12,932 nucleotides of DNA from Flavobacteriaceae bacterium (GCA_016763215.1 JAESUF010000009.1:1-12932), one strand, 5' to 3'. Counted from the first letter of the stretch, positions 1 through 7,886 are shown. Translations and numbers: made by a program. Notes: generated by a model from the sequence alone, not told the origin.

Positions 1-32
1 AGAGAATTAAAATTAATTAAATAAAATCAACT

Positions 33-1130
33 ATGTCCATACTACAAGTGGATGCCGTTCAGGCAAATAAAATATTTCCTGCTAGATCACCGGAACCAGA
101 TGAGATTCAAATTCTCATGCTATTCAAAACCCCGGTAGATTATAAAGTTCTGTTGAATGAAGAGTTCGATGAAGTATTAGGTGATGGAAATAAAGATAGA
201 TCAACTGTCCGAAGGATTATTGAGAATTTGATCAATGAGAAAGTGTTGGTTCCGTTTGAAATGAATGGACATGCCGTATCTAAATCAAATTATATAAGAG
301 CAGATTTTTCTAGTAAGTTATCTTCATTGGGGCGTTTAATGCAAAGTGTATCCGGAGATTTAATTGCTATGGGAGATTGGGCAGAAGAAGAAGTTCAAAT
401 AGAAGGTCAAGTTCCATCTTCTTATTTATCATCCCTACAAGATCAATTAATAAAGTTACAACTGGAGCTTCGAAATGGAAAAGACAAATTTATTGCGGAA
501 CAACTTCAAAAGGTACCACAAACAAAAGTACTAAAGGGTCAATTACATTTGGGTAGCGGAATAAACTGCCCAGAAGATTGGATTAATGTGGATATGATTG
601 CCGGAGATATGAGGTTAAACCTGTGTTGGGAGCTCCCATTTCAAGAAGATAGTTTGAAATTTGTGTATGCTGCTCATACGTTTGAACATTTGGATTATCA
701 TACTTCGGCGAGGAGATTACTAAAAGAAATCCACAGAATTTTGAAACCTGGTGGAGTTGTTCGTTTGGCAGTACCAGATATGGAAGCTTATACCACTGCA
801 TATATTGAAAACAATACTGCTTTTTTTGAAGCCTATGAAAAAGCGAGACCAGAATTCGGAAGCCGTGCTGGCTATCGCACTCCTATGTCAAAAGTAATGA
901 TGATGGCTGGCTCAGCTATAAAACCATCAGGATGGTTTGAGCATAAAATGGGGTATGATTTTGAGACTTTATCGCAATTATTTATGGACGCAGGATTTTC
1001 TAAATGCGAACGCTCAAATTTTGAAGCCAGTACTCATCAGGCATTGAGAGAAATAGATTCTTATAGCAAAGTAACCGGTTTTGAATTCGCAAATGTTGAA
1101 AACTCCCTATTCATTGAAGCAATAAAATAA
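33..1130 (+). CDS. Class I SAM-dependent methyltransferase with extra N-terminal domain
   Basis: This is a 365-residue protein. Its second half is a class I (Rossmann) methyltransferase: motif I is LHLGSG at residues 171-176, followed by WINVD at 183-187. An acidic/hydrophobic stretch ending in HTFEHLDY lies at 215-222, and the post-motif block EIHRILKPGG is at 232-241. This layout is typical of the Methyltransf_11-like group whose first strand reads 'LHLGSG...W.NVD'. Residues about 20-90 form a separate small helical domain that looks winged-helix or PqqD-like (that comparison is weak), joined by a helical linker at about 130-165. The start is the first ATG after an A/T-rich leader; no Shine-Dalgarno is visible. 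It is the first visible gene of the + strand arm, 27 bases upstream of the dioxygenase gene. The substrate is unknown; a tailoring methylation in the adjacent PKS-NRPS pathway is inference. The methyltransferase fold is secure, the role is not. Confidence 0.82.
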   Translation: MSILQVDAVQANKIFPARSPEPDEIQILMLFKTPVDYKVLLNEEFDEVLGDGNKDRSTVRRIIENLINEKVLVPFEMNGHAVSKSNYIRADFSSKLSSLGRLMQSVSGDLIAMGDWAEEEVQIEGQVPSSYLSSLQDQLIKLQLELRNGKDKFIAEQLQKVPQTKVLKGQLHLGSGINCPEDWINVDMIAGDMRLNLCWELPFQEDSLKFVYAAHTFEHLDYHTSARRLLKEIHRILKPGGVVRLAVPDMEAYTTAYIENNTAFFEAYEKARPEFGSRAGYRTPMSKVMMMAGSAIKPSGWFEHKMGYDFETLSQLFMDAGFSKCERSNFEASTHQALREIDSYSKVTGFEFANVENSLFIEAIK

Positions 1131-1157
1131 TATACCTAACCTAAAAATAATGTACCC

Positions 1158-2039
1158 ATGATTGATGTAAAAGAAGCTAAAACAACGACCCAATCAGAAT
1201 ATAAAATAATTGAAATTCACCCTATGACTGGAAATTTAGGTGCGGAAATTTCAAATGTTAACCTTGATCAATTGGATGACGAGACTTTCGCTGAAATTAA
1301 AAAAGCCTTTTTAGAATATCAAGTGATCGTTTTTAGAGATCAGGATATTAAGTATCAAAGTCATATTGATTTAGGAAAGCGCTTTGGTGAACTATATGTG
1401 CACCCTTATGTTACTCCGCTGGAAGACTACCCTCAAATGATTCGCCTTTTGAAAAAAGCAACAGATAAATTTAATAATGGTGGATCGTGGCATTTTGATT
1501 TGACTTTTGTTGATGAGCCACCTATGGGTTCCATACTAAGATTAATTGATGTTCCAGCATATGGAGGAGATACCATGTTTTCAAATATGTATACGGCTTA
1601 TGATGCGCTCTCACCTTCCATGAAAAAGTATTTAGAAGGTTTGAAAGCTGTCCATACTTCTGCTCAGTTATTTGGACCAACATGTTTTTATACGATAAAT
1701 AAAAACAATACTTCCATGGGACAAATTCCCAATATAGGAAGCTTTGTTTCATTACATCCACTTGTAAGAACGCATCCTGAAACAGGACGAAAAGGATTAT
1801 TTGTGAATTCAGGTTATATTGAAAGAATACTTAATATTCCAGCTAGAGAAAGCGAAAATATACTGAACTTTCTTTACTTACATTGTGGCCAAGCAGAATT
1901 TTCAAGCCGAATAAAATGGCAAAAAGATACAATCACCATGTGGGATAATCGCTGCGTCATGCATTACGCAATGAATGATTATCAGGGTCTGCGACGTGAA
2001 GGGGTAAGAGTTACTATAGCCGGAGATGTACCAGTATAA
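1158..2039 (+). CDS. TauD/TfdA-family Fe(II)/2-oxoglutarate-dependent dioxygenase
   Basis: This is a 293-residue protein of full family length. The iron-binding facial triad is visible as H112-x-D114 (WHFD) and a distal H269 in the block WDNRCVMHYA. R280 lies 11 residues after the distal His, the same spacing as the 2-oxoglutarate-binding Arg of TauD, and R284 corresponds to the TauD Arg that contacts the substrate sulfonate. The N-terminal signature VIVFRDQ (57-63) and the C-terminal ending TIAGDVP also fit the family. It should couple 2-oxoglutarate decarboxylation to hydroxylation, or another oxidation, of a soluble or carrier-bound substrate in the cytoplasm. It is probably co-transcribed with the methyltransferase 27 bases upstream. 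Related enzymes in NRPS clusters hydroxylate the beta carbon of amino acids, including aspartate. Because the NRPS in this window has an aspartate pocket, that is the leading hypothesis here; an acidic substrate would also suit R284. Taurine catabolism is unlikely because no transporter genes are adjacent. Confidence 0.9.
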   Translation: MIDVKEAKTTTQSEYKIIEIHPMTGNLGAEISNVNLDQLDDETFAEIKKAFLEYQVIVFRDQDIKYQSHIDLGKRFGELYVHPYVTPLEDYPQMIRLLKKATDKFNNGGSWHFDLTFVDEPPMGSILRLIDVPAYGGDTMFSNMYTAYDALSPSMKKYLEGLKAVHTSAQLFGPTCFYTINKNNTSMGQIPNIGSFVSLHPLVRTHPETGRKGLFVNSGYIERILNIPARESENILNFLYLHCGQAEFSSRIKWQKDTITMWDNRCVMHYAMNDYQGLRREGVRVTIAGDVPV

Positions 2040-2125
2040 TTTAAAAAAAATAAATAAACAAAGTGTTAAGGCTTAAAGCCACACGGGAATAATCAATACT
2101 TATTAAAAGGTGTAAGCATTAAAGT

Positions 2126-3031
2126 ATGATTCTGCCCTGGCACATCTGTAAGATTGTGCTAAGTACTAAATTCAAACAATTATATATGGTATCAGAAGTT
2201 AAATTAGATAATATTAAAGAATCAATTAAATATTTCACTGAGATTGATATAAATAAAATTTCAAGTTATGAATCGCAAAGTGAAGAAGCAATGTTACATA
2301 TGGATAATATTGATTCTAGCGGATTTCATTTGATAGATTCTAAGGTAGTTACAAAACTCAAAGATAGCCCTAGGGTACAAAAATCACTAATTGAATTTTC
2401 TAAAAGGTATCATCTTCTTGGAATTCACATTGAATTATATCAAGCAAGACAAATTATTAGTTCAAACGATCCTAAAAGAGAGTACGCGAAAATTCCCCTG
2501 AAGGGATATTTAGCAACAACCTCTGCAGAGGTAAATGGTGCTAATTTGAAAAAAGGAGATAAGGTCATATTTATCGGGAGTGGTCCAATGCCAATAACAT
2601 TAATTCAATTATATGAACATTTTGGAATCGAATCTATAGGGATAGAAATTATTCCAGAAATTGCAGAGGTGTCTAGAAAATTAATCGAGAGCCTAGGATA
2701 TTCAGATAAGATTAAAATTATTACAGGAGATCATCATTCAATTACTTCAGCAAAAGAAATTAATCACATTAATGTTGCATATGCAGCACACCCTATAAAT
2801 GAAATATTAGTGCATTTGAAATCGATTATCTCTACAAATACAACGATTTCCTATAGATTTGATGCTATAAATCAGCATGAAGGCACCATAAGAGGTATTA
2901 TCGACAATAGAAAAACAGAAGTAAAAGAATTTAATGGACTTGAAACATTTCATCTATGTGTTCCAGAAAAAAAAGCAAATAGCTGTATTAAATTTTTAAG
3001 ATTGCAAAATGGAAGGTCAGATAAAAAATAA
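2126..3031 (+). CDS. Nicotianamine-synthase-like SAM-binding protein
   Basis: The reading frame codes for 301 residues. The core is a Rossmann SAM-binding domain with KVIFIGSGPMPIT at 146-158, then an acidic residue in GIEIIPE (172-178) placed to bind the ribose, and GD at 201-202. The F-I-G-S-G-P-[LM]-P-[IL]-T string is characteristic of nicotianamine synthase and bacterial metallophore homologues, which transfer the aminocarboxypropyl (not the methyl) group of SAM; a helical N-terminal half also fits. Family knowledge therefore suggests aminopropyl-type SAM chemistry, but methyl transfer or SAM cyclisation to azetidine-2-carboxylate, as in some NRPS clusters, are also possible. No opine dehydrogenase or metallophore transporter is present in the window. 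The true start may be the ATG at 2186 (residue 21), because the first 20 residues look like leader sequence; an AAAGG at about 2105-2109 could serve the upstream ATG but is distant. The protein is unusually rich in Ile, Lys and Asn. Confidence 0.68.
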   Translation: MILPWHICKIVLSTKFKQLYMVSEVKLDNIKESIKYFTEIDINKISSYESQSEEAMLHMDNIDSSGFHLIDSKVVTKLKDSPRVQKSLIEFSKRYHLLGIHIELYQARQIISSNDPKREYAKIPLKGYLATTSAEVNGANLKKGDKVIFIGSGPMPITLIQLYEHFGIESIGIEIIPEIAEVSRKLIESLGYSDKIKIITGDHHSITSAKEINHINVAYAAHPINEILVHLKSIISTNTTISYRFDAINQHEGTIRGIIDNRKTEVKEFNGLETFHLCVPEKKANSCIKFLRLQNGRSDKK

Positions 3032-3155
3032 ACGTACTAGCTTATCCCCTCTCAATTGTCCAAAAACAAATATGGTTTCTCTCTAAGCTCGATTTGAAAT
3101 CTTATTTATATACAAATCCTATGGCTAGTAGAATTAAACCCGAAAAGCAAACATT

Positions 3156-3914
3156 ATGTTAGAGTCAGAACGCCAACTTCGCGAAAAATTGGCCAGTGTA
3201 TTACCGCCAAAAAAGAATATTTCCCCTGATAGAAAAAAACCTATTGAAGGTCTTGGTCTTGCTCGTCGATCTTTTATAGAAGGTTATCAGCGCGCACTTA
3301 AAACCGAGAAAAAAGATATTTCCTCATTATTTCAAGGTGCCAATCCTAATGCAATTGGATTTATGTTTGAAGGTGCTGGTATGGCATTGACGATGTTAGA
3401 TGAAATGAACAATTCAGAGGAGAAGTATTTACCAATACTATTTTCTGGACGACCAGAATCAGAATTAAAATTATGTGCTATAGGTGTAGGATGGGCAAGT
3501 GCAAGACTTTCCAAACCTGTTGGATGGAAACCATCAGGCATCTCTGATCAATGGCTACCAGCAATAACAAATGGGTATGGCTTCCATCAAGGCTTTTTTA
3601 ATTCGGAAGCTTATGAAAGTAATTCTTTCTTTGATGTTGACGAAGAACACCGCGAAAACTTTGATATTGGTCTAGGACGCGCGTTATGGTTTATCCATGA
3701 AGGCGAGATCGAACCTATTGCTGAATTCATGACTAATTTGAAGCCTTCAAGACAATGCTATCTGTGGACAGGTATTGGAATCGCTTGTGTGTTCAATAGT
3801 GATGACAAAAAGAAAACAACCTTAAGAGAATTGGCATCTCAGAATGAATCGTATTTGATTGCAGGATTTGAAAAGGCTGCAAATTTGAAACAAGAACTAC
3901 ACACTGCTTTCTAA
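3156..3914 (+). CDS. DUF1702 family protein, apparently C-terminally short
   Basis: This 252-residue protein matches the DUF1702 pattern along its length. Visible blocks are LARRSFIEGY (35-44), GFMFEGAGMAL (68-78), IGVGWASARL (109-118), NGYGFHQGFF (139-148), GLGRALWFI (172-180) and WTGIGIA (204-210). DUF1702 proteins have no established biochemical activity. They recur in enediyne-type and other polyketide clusters, which is why this one supports a link to the PKS on the opposite strand. As I recall the family it usually runs to about 300 or more residues, with a His-Thr motif and a Cys-Gly-containing tail; this copy stops just after LHTAF. No signal peptide or membrane segment is seen. An in-frame stop at 3135 upstream excludes an N-terminal extension, so the ATG at 3156 is the natural start. 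It lies 124 bases after the nicotianamine-synthase-like gene and is followed by a strong hairpin. Confidence 0.85.
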   Translation: MLESERQLREKLASVLPPKKNISPDRKKPIEGLGLARRSFIEGYQRALKTEKKDISSLFQGANPNAIGFMFEGAGMALTMLDEMNNSEEKYLPILFSGRPESELKLCAIGVGWASARLSKPVGWKPSGISDQWLPAITNGYGFHQGFFNSEAYESNSFFDVDEEHRENFDIGLGRALWFIHEGEIEPIAEFMTNLKPSRQCYLWTGIGIACVFNSDDKKKTTLRELASQNESYLIAGFEKAANLKQELHTAF

Positions 3915-3964
3915 TTTAACAATTCTCGACCTCTTAACAATGTCACAACACGTATTATAGAATA

Positions 3965-3994
3965 ACAAAAGTCACCTTCTCGGGTGACTTTTGT
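3965..3994. terminator. Bidirectional intrinsic terminator between convergent arms
   Basis: A perfect 12-bp inverted repeat, ACAAAAGTCACC (3965-3976) and GGTGACTTTTGT (3983-3994), encloses a six-base loop TTCTCG. The hairpin has a GC-containing core, an A-rich left flank and a T-rich right flank, so it can end transcripts arriving from either side. It lies between the DUF1702 stop (3914, + strand) and the FMO-like stop (4040, - strand), which are convergent. The position and symmetry make a shared terminator the natural reading. Confidence 0.88.
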
Positions 3995-4039
3995 ATTGAA
4001 CGTTACTCGTTCTATTATGTTTGAGAATTCTAATTGAAC

Positions 4040-5971
4040 TTAGACCACATTCTTTACCTCTGCATTCAAATAAGACTTGTCATATTCTTGAGGATCCTTC
4101 ATTGAAGACAACAGTTTAAAGTGTCCCTGAAGATTGTCGATAGACTGATCAGAGACTTCCCATAAATCATTTATAGCCAAAGATCTAACGACTTCCGCTG
4201 CTTTATGAATTTCTTCACTCCATTTCACTGTACCTAAATCTTCCGTTTCTTTAACCACTTCATCTCGTATCTCTCCAGCAACGCTAACCATTTGATCCCA
4301 TTCTTTATCAACTATTGCTTCGTCTATAGTCAACTTTTTCACTTTTCGATATGCCTTGAAATAGACATCAACGAATGATGCATATTCTTCTTTGGGTCTC
4401 ATATCATTAAAGAAGTAACGCTTTTGTTGCTTTAGCCAATCTGTGCGTTCTTCACCTGAGCCACGTGTATCGCTTGTAAGTACATAGGCGAAAATTGCAA
4501 TGAAATCATTGTACTGTTCATTAATTTTATCGATCACTTTGTCAACTCCTTCTACAGCATATTCTCCTTTCAGACGGTATTTAAATGCATTATTGGGAAA
4601 CGCATAATAAAATACAAGATCCTTCATTGTTTTACACTCTTTGGGTTTTAAATCAATGCCAATTAAACGAGCAACATCGTCAGTATAAAAGCCATAATAA
4701 ACCGAATGATCTGATTTAGATGGCGGTGTATCTCCATAATAATGGTCGTTGTATTTTGCTATACGATCCTCTATATTATGGTGTATTTCTTCGTGAAAAG
4801 ATGGTTTAGTTATTAGTTTATGGACAAACAAGCACTGCATTTCTATTATGTTTGCCACTCCCCCAGTCATTGGACGCGTAAATCCAATGGTATAAATATT
4901 ATTCAATTTTTTGGGTATTACCCCCATATAGTTTTCCCTAAAGTTGTATTCATAAGAGGTATCCTCATCAATCATAATAGGCGGCAAACCAGGTCTTTCT
5001 CCATCTCCTGTAATATGCTGATGGAAAGGCCTCTCAACACCTCCATAGCTAATGGTTTTCTTATCAAAATCGATAGGAGTATCCTTTGGAACCACAATCA
5101 CTCTACCTGTTGAAATCCACATGGCAATGTCATTCAATAGATATCCTTTTTCAATATTTTCTTCAAGATTATCGCCAAACTCCTTCGCGTACATATCAAT
5201 TGGCCAATACTTGATTACGATGTTACCGCTTGATGGAGTAGATTTACTTCTGTAATGACTATAATCCCTTACAGTACCTGGAAATTGAGTGCCAAGCACA
5301 AACGGGTTTCCTGTTGTTTTACCTGTAATAATTGAAGAATAATGTTGCTGTGACACATATCTAAAATTATGAAACTCCAGCTGATCTAACGTAAATGTGA
5401 GCCCAGCAATAGGTATCACCTTGTCTAGAGCATCAAAGCCTTTTGTTCTTATAATGATTTTATTATTTCCTGGTAATAATTTTGAGATAATCAGATTCGC
5501 AGAGTCACCTATTGTATCTAACACAAACGTTTTATTCGTTACATTATAATCAAGATTGGTGAGACTTGAATGAATGGAGCGTCTAAAACCTGTTGAACAA
5601 ACAACATGACGAGCTTTGATCGTTTTACCAGATTTAGTGATTATCTCACTGTAATCATCATAGTTATTCACTCTTGCTACAACATCTTTTGTAATCTTAT
5701 GATCATACACTTTACGCCATCTTTGGTGCATCGCGAAAAATTCTCTTGCTGTTGGATAATAATCCTTCTCAAAATTCTTCACTAAATCAAAAGAATAGAA
5801 ACTCGATAAGTAATTAGAAACTAAATCAAAATCTAAACGTCCTTTCTCGTTTAAACCTACCCATGCATTATCTCCATCAGAAATAATTTGATAATCTGTG
5901 TTCGTCTTATCCAACTCACGAATCAACGGTATTGCACTAAAACCAAATCCTATTATACATACTTCCTTCAT
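4040..5971 (-). CDS. FMO-like flavoprotein monooxygenase with long C-terminal extension
   Basis: This is a 643-residue protein. The N-terminal FAD motif is GFGFSA at 8-13 in a beta-alpha-beta fold starting CIIGFG. An ATG-type motif, VVCSTGF, lies at 123-129. Residues 359-386 (IYTIGFTRP...VHKL) and 462-487 (FKYRLKGEY followed by helix) resemble the closing segments of flavin-containing monooxygenases (typically 'YVIG...P' and 'YQ[FY]RLTGPG'). The second, NADPH-binding glycine motif is degenerate: TIGDSA at 153-158 takes the place of GxGxxA. The linker between the first ATG-type motif and that site is very short and lacks the usual FxGxxxHxxxY fingerprint. About 150 further residues (490-643) follow the FMO-like end; they are mostly helical and charged, and I do not recognise them. 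It is the last gene of the - strand operon, 49 bases after the phosphopantetheinyl transferase gene. A tailoring N- or C-oxygenation is inferred, as is possible reliance on an external flavin reductase. Confidence 0.75.
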   Translation of the reverse strand: MKEVCIIGFGFSAIPLIRELDKTNTDYQIISDGDNAWVGLNEKGRLDFDLVSNYLSSFYSFDLVKNFEKDYYPTAREFFAMHQRWRKVYDHKITKDVVARVNNYDDYSEIITKSGKTIKARHVVCSTGFRRSIHSSLTNLDYNVTNKTFVLDTIGDSANLIISKLLPGNNKIIIRTKGFDALDKVIPIAGLTFTLDQLEFHNFRYVSQQHYSSIITGKTTGNPFVLGTQFPGTVRDYSHYRSKSTPSSGNIVIKYWPIDMYAKEFGDNLEENIEKGYLLNDIAMWISTGRVIVVPKDTPIDFDKKTISYGGVERPFHQHITGDGERPGLPPIMIDEDTSYEYNFRENYMGVIPKKLNNIYTIGFTRPMTGGVANIIEMQCLFVHKLITKPSFHEEIHHNIEDRIAKYNDHYYGDTPPSKSDHSVYYGFYTDDVARLIGIDLKPKECKTMKDLVFYYAFPNNAFKYRLKGEYAVEGVDKVIDKINEQYNDFIAIFAYVLTSDTRGSGEERTDWLKQQKRYFFNDMRPKEEYASFVDVYFKAYRKVKKLTIDEAIVDKEWDQMVSVAGEIRDEVVKETEDLGTVKWSEEIHKAAEVVRSLAINDLWEVSDQSIDNLQGHFKLLSSMKDPQEYDKSYLNAEVKNVV

Positions 5972-6020
5972 CTTGTATTATTTTTTTAATTAATTCTATT
6001 TTAATTTCTTTTTCATTAAA

Positions 6021-6779
6021 CTATCCTAAGGCATAATGATCCCTTTCATAGCGTTCTTTTAACTCCAAAATTGGCTCGAGATCCAGTTCACATCTTTCTG
6101 GAAAAGCTATGGTACATATGGAATTATGGAGTTGGAAAGCAATAACTTCAAACAAGGAGAAGTGTTTGAATTTTACTTCATACAAGTCATTCTTCTTTTC
6201 AATAGAAGCTACAGCAAGTAATTCCAATGGAATTAAAAATCCTGTTTGTAACGCCTTACTCAATGCTTCTCTAGCCGCCCAAATCAAATGAAGATATTTT
6301 GACCTTTCTAAATGATAACTACCTACAAGTTCTATCTCGTCAGTCGTTAATGACGTTTCGATAATGGCATTTTTTGTGTTCTCTATTTCTTCAATGTCCA
6401 CTCCAATTTTATCCCTTTGATCAAAACAAGCTGCAAAACCTGAAGATTCTGTATGAGCTAGAGTAATCTTCAATCCGTTATTGTTAGATTCTAAAACTGG
6501 AAATCCAAAAATCCCATGGTCAATCCACGATTCATTATTTTTTTCATTGGGTAATTTTTCCAATGCCATTTTTGCTGCAATTCGTGCTAAATAAAAACTA
6601 TTTTTCGCGCCATTAGTGATTCGTCGCTCAAGCTGAGATTGCTCTTCTGGATGTAATTCATCTGCATAAGTTGTCCAAGACTGAGGGTTATGATCGATAA
6701 TAATTCCCAAACTAAGATTCCTTTGAATAGATTTATCTTTCAAAGAACAAATGCATTTATGTTTGAATACTTCTGGCAT
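6021..6779 (-). CDS. Sfp-type 4'-phosphopantetheinyl transferase
   Basis: This 252-residue protein shows the Sfp/HetI signature. The blocks are GFP at 92-94, the ITLAHT block at 105-110 (equivalent to SISHT), GVDIE at 126-130 and WAAREALSKAL at 167-177. D128, E130 and E171 are the expected magnesium ligands and K175 the conserved lysine. The first lysine of the usual WxxKEAxxK block is Arg here (R170), a conservative change. It transfers phosphopantetheine from CoA to a serine of carrier-protein domains, here presumably S1028 of the neighbouring NRPS and any ACP on the upstream PKS. It lies between the O-methyltransferase gene (12-base gap) and the FMO-like gene in the same operon, so it is probably the dedicated activator of this pathway. 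The start is the ATG complementary to 6777-6779. Confidence 0.92.
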   Translation of the reverse strand: MPEVFKHKCICSLKDKSIQRNLSLGIIIDHNPQSWTTYADELHPEEQSQLERRITNGAKNSFYLARIAAKMALEKLPNEKNNESWIDHGIFGFPVLESNNNGLKITLAHTESSGFAACFDQRDKIGVDIEEIENTKNAIIETSLTTDEIELVGSYHLERSKYLHLIWAAREALSKALQTGFLIPLELLAVASIEKKNDLYEVKFKHFSLFEVIAFQLHNSICTIAFPERCELDLEPILELKERYERDHYALG

Positions 6780-6791
6780 ATCAATTAATAA

Positions 6792-7853
6792 TTATTCGGC
6801 TAAAGCAAATGCTAGAACATGACGGCCAGAAGAAGTTTCGGTAACTTCAGCTAATTCGAGTCCAGCTTTTCTACCTATTACTCTATATTCTTCCAAAGTA
6901 TGTTCGGCTCCATCAATAATCACCATAAAATTCAAATCCATCCACGTAGCGAGTTTCGGCTGATCATCTTCTACCAATAGATTCTCAAGAATCAATACTC
7001 TTTTTTTCGATGGATCGGTACCAATTTTATCGGTAGACTCCATAGCCTGACGCACCGATTGAAGAATTTTAATCACCTTCTCTTCAGGCCAATTATGAAT
7101 CACCATTTTCATTGTATATACATCAGCTACTCCGGGAACTTCTTCAAAGAAATTACCTGGTGTTTTATGCATACGATTGTTGTATTTTTCTGGAATCTCA
7201 AAATCCAAGGTAGCTTCTAGATCAAACAAATATCCTTCAAGTTCTGTATTCTGGTCTAAGATGCTCATAAGAAATGACCCTCTCCCGCAACCAATGTCCA
7301 TCACTTTACTAAATTGAGAAAAATCATACTCTTGAACAATTACCTTGTTTTCAATTTTGGATTTCTGACTCAAAGTCTCATGAAATGTGTTGAGCAATTC
7401 AGGTTTATCTTTTAAGTAATCTAGACTCCCATTTTTTAAAGTTGGAGAATACTCTTCTCTAATTCCGTTACGGAGTATGTGTATCAAACTACCCCAAAGT
7501 TGATATCTGTAATCAGCACCATTTAATCTTGCCTCTTCACGCATGCTAAAAGGATGATCAGTTGCTAACATTGCTCCCATTTTGGTCAAATGATAAAGTT
7601 GAGTATCTACATCGAATGTCAAAAAAGTCAATTCAAATGTTCCGCGTAATACACGTTTTAGAAGTGGAGCTTTTACCCCTCCAAATTCAGCGAGTTGCTC
7701 CAAACTTTGCGGACCATTCACAAAGGCATCAGCAAGTCCTAACTCCGCAAACACATAAGTTACCTGAGTAATCCAATTGCCATAAATAAAATGCGCCATC
7801 TGAAGACGGTACTCTTTGATTTCCGGGGTTATAGTGGGTGTTGAAACTTCCAT
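6792..7853 (-). CDS. O-methyltransferase, Methyltransf_2 (dimerisation-domain) family
   Basis: This is a 353-residue protein. The N-terminal helical winged-helix dimerisation domain covers about 15-95 (FAELGLADAF at 35-44 and YHLTKMG at 87-93 are typical). The SAM-binding Rossmann domain has DIGCGRGSF at 186-194 and an acidic residue, D211, after the second strand. The catalytic-base block reads MKMVIHNWPEE at 248-258, with H253 in the expected place. The late family motif reads NFMVIIDGAEHTLEEY at 308-323. These features match polyketide and plant-type O-methyltransferases that methylate hydroxyl groups of small molecules. Its place between the NRPS and phosphopantetheinyl transferase genes makes it a tailoring enzyme for the product of this cluster; the substrate hydroxyl cannot be named. 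Gaps are 33 bases to the NRPS stop and 12 bases to the next gene. N-methylation is possible but less likely, given the conserved base His. Confidence 0.9.
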   Translation of the reverse strand: MEVSTPTITPEIKEYRLQMAHFIYGNWITQVTYVFAELGLADAFVNGPQSLEQLAEFGGVKAPLLKRVLRGTFELTFLTFDVDTQLYHLTKMGAMLATDHPFSMREEARLNGADYRYQLWGSLIHILRNGIREEYSPTLKNGSLDYLKDKPELLNTFHETLSQKSKIENKVIVQEYDFSQFSKVMDIGCGRGSFLMSILDQNTELEGYLFDLEATLDFEIPEKYNNRMHKTPGNFFEEVPGVADVYTMKMVIHNWPEEKVIKILQSVRQAMESTDKIGTDPSKKRVLILENLLVEDDQPKLATWMDLNFMVIIDGAEHTLEEYRVIGRKAGLELAEVTETSSGRHVLAFALAE

Positions 7854-7886
7854 TTTTAGTATTTTTTTACTGTTAGATTAAATTAT

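Noticed and set aside
583..801. Antisense ORF of 72 codons inside the first methyltransferase gene, and similar short frames opposite other genes (1522-1761, 3332-3541, 4820-5255, 6109-6291, 7562-7771, 12269-12769).
   Set aside because: All lie wholly within well-supported genes on the other strand and have no recognisable domains; they are shadows of the real reading frames.
1158..2039. Taurine dioxygenase (tauD) assignment.
   Set aside because: The active-site residues are shared by the whole superfamily, and there are no tauABC transporter genes nearby; the biosynthetic context favours a tailoring role.
2071..2081. Short palindrome GGCTTAAAGCC between the dioxygenase and nicotianamine-synthase-like genes as a terminator or operator.
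   Set aside because: The 5-bp arms with a one-base centre cannot form a stable hairpin, there is no T-run, and no regulator gene is present in the window.
3121..3162. A 13-codon ORF (ATG at 3121, stop TAG at 3160) overlapping the DUF1702 start, possibly a leader peptide.
   Set aside because: It has no ribosome-binding site, no attenuator-like structure and no codon run that would suggest regulation; such short frames are expected by chance.
3156..3914. Reading the cluster as an enediyne pathway because of DUF1702.
   Set aside because: No enediyne PKS or partner cassette genes are visible; one family member is not enough.
5252..5284. FPGTVRDYSHY (residues 230-240 of the flavoprotein) resembles the FMO fingerprint FxGxxxHxxxY.
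   Set aside because: The His position is Asp, and the string lies after the second dinucleotide-binding region, not before it as in real FMOs, so it is probably a chance match.
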